The notes below the pieces were generated by a model. The model did no database searches, was not told the DNA's origin, and saw nothing but the letters and a program-made list of their open reading frames with translations. From contig JALHTP010000154.1 in the NCBI GenBank assembly GCA_022865725.1, positions 1 to 8,646 on the forward strand: 8,646 nt of DNA, read 5' to 3'. The DNA is from Methyloceanibacter sp. (GTDB lineage Bacteria; Pseudomonadota; Alphaproteobacteria; Rhizobiales; Methyloligellaceae). Shown piece after piece: positions 5,588 through 8,646 of this stretch; position 1 is the stretch's first letter; each line of letters opens with the position of its first letter. Made by a program: the position numbers and the translations under genes.

Positions 5588-6757
5588 ATGGTTATTCTGC
5601 GAGCCCGTACGACCTTCCAACGTTTCGTCGAGTCTGAGGCTTCGGGCGGCGTCGTGCTAATGGCGAGTGCGGCGCTTGGGTTGGTTGTCGCCAATTCGGC
5701 GTTCGCCGGCAATTATACTGAGCTGCTGCACACGAAAGTCGGCGGCCTTCACGTCCTGCATTGGATCAATGACGGGCTGATGGCGCTGTTCTTTCTGCTG
5801 GTCGGGCTCGAGATCAAACGCGAGATCCTGGCCGGCGAGCTCGACAGCTGGCCGCGCCGCGCGCTTCCTTTCATGGCCGCTTTAGGGGGGATGATCGTCC
5901 CGGCGGTGATCTTCTTCGCGATCAACTGGCGCACGCCGGACACGTGGCGGGGCTGGGCGATTCCGACCGCCACCGATATCGCCTTCGCCCTCGGCGTGCT
6001 CTCACTATTTGGATCGAGAATTCCAAATTCGCTCAAGGTGTTTCTGACGTCGCTTGCAATCATGGATGACCTCGGCGCCATCCTCATCATCGCGCTCTTC
6101 TACGCCGCCGATCTGTCGACCTCAGCCCTTGGCGTTGCCGCGCTCCTCACAGCGGCGCTGTTCGCGCTCAACTGGTTCGGGATCATGAGGCTTGCCCCAT
6201 ACCTCCTGCTCGGCGTCTTACTATGGGGGTGCATGCTGTTCTCCGGCATCCATGCCACGCTCGCGGGCGTCGTGCTCGCCATGACCATCCCCGTCGGTTC
6301 GTCGGCGGATGAAAATCGGGACAATGGTGCGGGCTCGCCGCTGCACCATCTCGAGGACGCGCTCGGACCTTGGGTGGCGTTCCTCGTGCTTCCGGTGTTT
6401 GGCTTCGCCAATGCCGGGGTCTCGCTTGCCGGGGCGAGCCTTGACACGCTGCTCGCGCCGCTGTCGCTCGGAATCGCCGCAGGTCTGTTTTTCGGCAAGC
6501 AGATTGGCATCATGATTTCGGTGTTCATCGCGAGCCGAACGGGGCTGGCGGATCTGCCGGCGGGCGCTTCATGGCGCGAGATCTACGGTGTGGCGCTGCT
6601 GTGCGGCATCGGCTTCACCATGAGTCTTTTCATCGGCTTGCTCGCCTTTGCCGATGCTGAACACGAGGCCATGACCAAGCTCGCGGTGCTCGCCGGCTCG
6701 TTGCTGTCGGCGTTTGCCGGCGCCGCCATCCTCATTCGGCGAAAGGCTGCCGCCTGA
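5588..6757 (+). CDS. nhaA: Na+/H+ antiporter NhaA
   Basis: This 389-residue inner-membrane antiporter exports Na+ (or Li+) in exchange for H+, supporting pH and salt balance. The essential features of NhaA are visible. T129-D130 in PTATDIAFALGVL corresponds to E. coli T132-D133. The paired aspartates D160-D161 in MDDLGAI correspond to D163-D164. H222 in SGIHATLAG corresponds to the pH-related H225, and K304 in FFGKQIGI corresponds to K300. About a dozen hydrophobic helices run through the length, which is normal for the family. A charged loop of about 20 residues (238-257) joins two helices. The start at ATG 5588 gives the usual N-terminus (FQRFVESEASGGVVLM), but no good ribosome site lies just before it. 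GGAAGGG at 5558-5564 is too far away. The stop is 3 bp from the stop of the convergent monooxygenase gene, so the transcripts must overlap or end within coding sequence. Confidence 0.97.
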   Translation: MVILRARTTFQRFVESEASGGVVLMASAALGLVVANSAFAGNYTELLHTKVGGLHVLHWINDGLMALFFLLVGLEIKREILAGELDSWPRRALPFMAALGGMIVPAVIFFAINWRTPDTWRGWAIPTATDIAFALGVLSLFGSRIPNSLKVFLTSLAIMDDLGAILIIALFYAADLSTSALGVAALLTAALFALNWFGIMRLAPYLLLGVLLWGCMLFSGIHATLAGVVLAMTIPVGSSADENRDNGAGSPLHHLEDALGPWVAFLVLPVFGFANAGVSLAGASLDTLLAPLSLGIAAGLFFGKQIGIMISVFIASRTGLADLPAGASWREIYGVALLCGIGFTMSLFIGLLAFADAEHEAMTKLAVLAGSLLSAFAGAAILIRRKAAA

Positions 6758-6760
6758 GGC

Positions 6761-7948
6761 TTAGGGGCGCTGGTCTTCGTGGCGGTAGAGCCAGTCGAAG
6801 CGCTGCAAGGCCGCCGCCTCGCTCCGGCGTTCGAGCACGAGATTGCGGGCAAGCCGCAAGCCGCCGCTCAGATGGTAGATGCGGCCAAAGCGCCGCGACT
6901 GGCGCTGGACGCGCGCCGCGCGCGGCCGGCGTAGCGCCTCGTAGCGGCGAAAGGCTTGAGGCGGGTCGCCTTGCCAAGCGTCGATGCAGGCAGCGAGCGT
7001 GACGGCATCCTCGATGGCCAGAGCGGCGCCTTGCGCCAGATACGGCAAGACCGGGTGCGCCGCGTCGCCGAGAAGCGCGATGCGGCCTACGCTGAAGCGG
7101 CGCAACGGGGTGAGGCGATAGAGCGACCAGCTGCGCCAGCCTGCCGCCCGTTCCAGCAATGATTTCGAATCCTTAGTCCAGCGTGTGAAACTTGAAAGCA
7201 AAGTCTCGGCGCTGCCTGACTGGTTCCAGCCTTGGCGCTCGGCGCCGCCTTCGGTGACGGCGACGACATTGAGGTCATCGCCGCCGCGCACGGGGTAGTG
7301 CACGAGGTGTGAGCGCGGCCCGAGCCAGAGCCCGACCACGGCAGCATCGAACGGCGCGGGAAGGTTTCCGCGCGGCAGACGCGCGCGCCAGGCGGTAGCG
7401 CCTGTGAAGCGCAGGCTGGCCTCGGGCATGATGAGAGGGCGCAGCGTCGACCACAGCCCGTCGGCGCCGATCAGGCTGGCGCCCTTGGCCTCGCTTCCAT
7501 CGACGCCTCGCGCCAAAACATCGGCGCCTTGCGCGTCGATCGCCGTCACGTCGAAGCCAGGCCTCAGTGTGACAGGCCCTAGGCTCTCGGCGGCCGCGCG
7601 AAGCCCGGCATGGAGGTCGGCACGGTGCAGCGTGAGGTAAGGGGCGCCGTAGCGGTCCTCGGCGTGCCGGCCGAGCGGCACTGAGGCCAGCCTGCGGCCG
7701 GAGAGCCCGTCATAAATCCAGATCGCCTCGGGCCTGAAGGCATGCGGCTCGATGGCCTCCAGCACGCCGAGCGCCTTCAGCGCCCGCGTGGCATTGGGAC
7801 CGAGCTGGATGCCGGCCCCCGTCTCCTCGGTGAAACGCGAGCGCTCCAGCACCTCGCTCTCGATCCCGCGCCGGCCGAGCGCGATGGCTGCCGCCAGTCC
7901 GCCGATGCCGCCGCCGGCAATGAGCACGCGCTCTCCCTGCTTGGGCAT
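6761..7948 (-). CDS. FAD-dependent class A monooxygenase (salicylate hydroxylase-like)
   Basis: This is a 395-residue flavoprotein aromatic hydroxylase of the PHBH/UbiH/NahG type, using NAD(P)H and O2. The FAD Rossmann motif G12-X-G14-X-X-G17 is in VLIAGGGIGGLAAAIALG, with E35 at the end of the second strand. The DG motif is D163-G164 (LIGADGLWS). The GD motif is G293-D294 (RIALLGDAAHP), followed by LAQGAALAIEDAVTLA. It has no signal peptide or membrane anchor, so it is cytosolic. The chosen start is ATG 7948-7946, because the Rossmann strand begins at residue 7. The frame stays open upstream, but that part overlaps the zinc-finger gene in another frame and is Ser/Arg-rich shadow sequence. 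It starts 13 bp after the zinc-finger gene stop, so the two are probably one transcript. The 3' end faces nhaA with a 3-bp gap. The substrate cannot be told; salicylate-like or other hydroxyaromatics are the family norm. Confidence 0.93.
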   Translation of the reverse strand: MPKQGERVLIAGGGIGGLAAAIALGRRGIESEVLERSRFTEETGAGIQLGPNATRALKALGVLEAIEPHAFRPEAIWIYDGLSGRRLASVPLGRHAEDRYGAPYLTLHRADLHAGLRAAAESLGPVTLRPGFDVTAIDAQGADVLARGVDGSEAKGASLIGADGLWSTLRPLIMPEASLRFTGATAWRARLPRGNLPAPFDAAVVGLWLGPRSHLVHYPVRGGDDLNVVAVTEGGAERQGWNQSGSAETLLSSFTRWTKDSKSLLERAAGWRSWSLYRLTPLRRFSVGRIALLGDAAHPVLPYLAQGAALAIEDAVTLAACIDAWQGDPPQAFRRYEALRRPRAARVQRQSRRFGRIYHLSGGLRLARNLVLERRSEAAALQRFDWLYRHEDQRP

Positions 7949-7961
7949 CAGGTGGCCGGCC

Positions 7962-8225
7962 TCAGGCCGCCGGTGCGCCAGGCGGGGCGGTAGCGACGTA
8001 GATGCACGCAGGCGGGTCGCTCTCGGTCGCCGCGAGGTCGTGGCCGTGGATGAACAGCGTCGAGCAATACGGGCACACGATCTGCGCCTCGTGACCCATG
8101 TCGAGATAGACATGCGGGTGGTCGTGAGGAGGCGTCGCCCCCAGGCACTGGAATTCCTTGACGCCGATCCTGATCCGGTCGACGCCCTGGTCGTTGACGA
8201 AATGCGGCACGAGCGTTTGAGCCAT
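7962..8225 (-). CDS. CHCC-type zinc-finger protein (NDUFS6-like)
   Basis: This is an 87-residue small protein with a CHCC zinc knuckle. C27 (FQCLGA), H36 (HDHPHVYLDMG) and C51-P-Y-C54 (VCPYCSTLF) fit the zf-CHCC pattern shared with the mitochondrial complex I subunit NDUFS6. Bacterial stand-alone members are common in alphaproteobacteria. Their role is not well defined; a link to complex I assembly or iron-sulfur handling is by analogy only. The C-terminus is an Ala/Pro tail. The start is ATG 8225-8223; a purine-rich GAAGAA upstream is a modest ribosome site. It is the first gene of a likely two-gene unit with the FAD monooxygenase (13-bp gap). It is divergent from the alpha/beta hydrolase, with 76 bp between the two starts. 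Confidence 0.9.
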   Translation of the reverse strand: MAQTLVPHFVNDQGVDRIRIGVKEFQCLGATPPHDHPHVYLDMGHEAQIVCPYCSTLFIHGHDLAATESDPPACIYVATAPPGAPAA

Positions 8226-8301
8226 GGAAGTCGTTCTTCGGTCTCGCGTTGGGAAATGGCGGCGAGCATAGTGACCCTTGGGGCAAAGCGGTAGCTCAAG
8301 A

Positions 8302-8646
8302 ATGCAGAGCTTCGATTCAGATGGCGTCAGGATCGCCTATATCGACGAGGGAGAAGGGGAGCCCATCCTCCTCATCCACGGCTTCGCCTCCAACATCGCG
8401 GCCAATTGGTGCGATGCAGGCTGGGTGCGCACGCTGACCGAGGCCGGACGCCGCGTCGTCGCCTATGACAATCGCGGGCATGGGCAAAGCGAGAAGCTCT
8501 ACGATCCGAGCCTGTACGGTGCGCCGCTGATGGCGGAGGACGCGCGCCGCCTGCTCGACCATCTCGCCATCGCCCGCGCCGATGTGATGGGTTATTCCAT
8601 GGGCGGACGCATCGCCACCTTCCTTGTCCTTGCGAATGAGACGCGC
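8302..8646 (+). CDS. Alpha/beta hydrolase, N-terminal part (cut by window edge)
   Basis: The frame is open from ATG 8302 to the window end (115 codons) and encodes the first half of an alpha/beta-hydrolase fold enzyme. Visible parts are the first strands (VRIAYIDEGEGEPILLIHGF) with the oxyanion-hole HGF at 26-28, then YDNRGHGQS at 55-63, and the nucleophile elbow G97-Y-S99-M-G-G with S99 as the catalytic serine. The acid and histidine of the triad lie beyond the window. There is no signal peptide. Likely activities are esterase, lactonase or C-C/ester hydrolase on a small organic substrate; which one is not decidable. The ribosome site is weak (CTCAAGA before the ATG). It is divergent from the zinc-finger/monooxygenase pair, which suggests shared control or a common pathway, by inference. 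Confidence 0.93.
   Translation, partial: MQSFDSDGVRIAYIDEGEGEPILLIHGFASNIAANWCDAGWVRTLTEAGRRVVAYDNRGHGQSEKLYDPSLYGAPLMAEDARRLLDHLAIARADVMGYSMGGRIATFLVLANETR

Noticed and set aside
7949..8299. N-terminal extension of the FAD monooxygenase frame to 8299
   Set aside because: The extension is Ser/Arg-rich shadow of the zinc-finger gene. The flavoprotein fold begins right after ATG 7948.

Overview
The window is high-GC DNA that reads like an alphaproteobacterium, probably of the order Hyphomicrobiales (Rhizobiales). The basis is codon choice, the family mix (CHCC zinc finger of the NDUFS6 type, DUF4142 lipoprotein, IsdG-like monooxygenase) and an FNR/FixK-type DNA site. I cannot name a genus from sequence alone. 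Seven complete or near-complete protein genes, one frame-interrupted gene, two genes cut by the window edges and one tRNA can be supported.

Left edge (1-476): a minus-strand tyrosine integrase begins at a GTG codon at 161 and runs out of the window. A tRNA-Leu(UAA) with an encoded CCA end lies at 307-395. An integrase beside a tRNA suggests the border of an integrative element lying to the left. However, the integrase is on the 5' side of the tRNA, which is not the usual geometry.

TIR gene (477-1597): an N-terminal TIR domain with the NADase-type glutamate is followed by a charged helix and several membrane segments. The reading frame is broken near 1283-1300. The rest of the membrane domain continues in the -1 frame to a stop at 1597. 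A G-GGT-TTC heptamer in the correct phase sits where the frame changes, so the break is either a one-base deletion or a possible programmed frameshift.

Metabolic and stress genes (1664-6757): a palindrome precedes a cytoplasmic Mo-bisMGD oxidoreductase with an N-terminal 4Fe-4S motif. An IsdG-like haem monooxygenase (minus) and a Dps ferroxidase (plus) are divergent. Between them is a perfect FNR/FixK-like palindrome with -10-like hexamers at near-equal distances on both sides, which looks like a shared two-way promoter. Dps is followed by a DUF4142 lipoprotein and an NhaA Na+/H+ antiporter on the same strand. Together this block suggests iron/haem, redox and ion stress functions linked to low oxygen.

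Right edge (6761-8646): a minus-strand pair (CHCC zinc-finger protein, then a class A FAD monooxygenase) is divergent from an alpha/beta hydrolase cut by the window end. The pairing suggests aromatic or hydroxylated-compound metabolism, with the substrate unknown.
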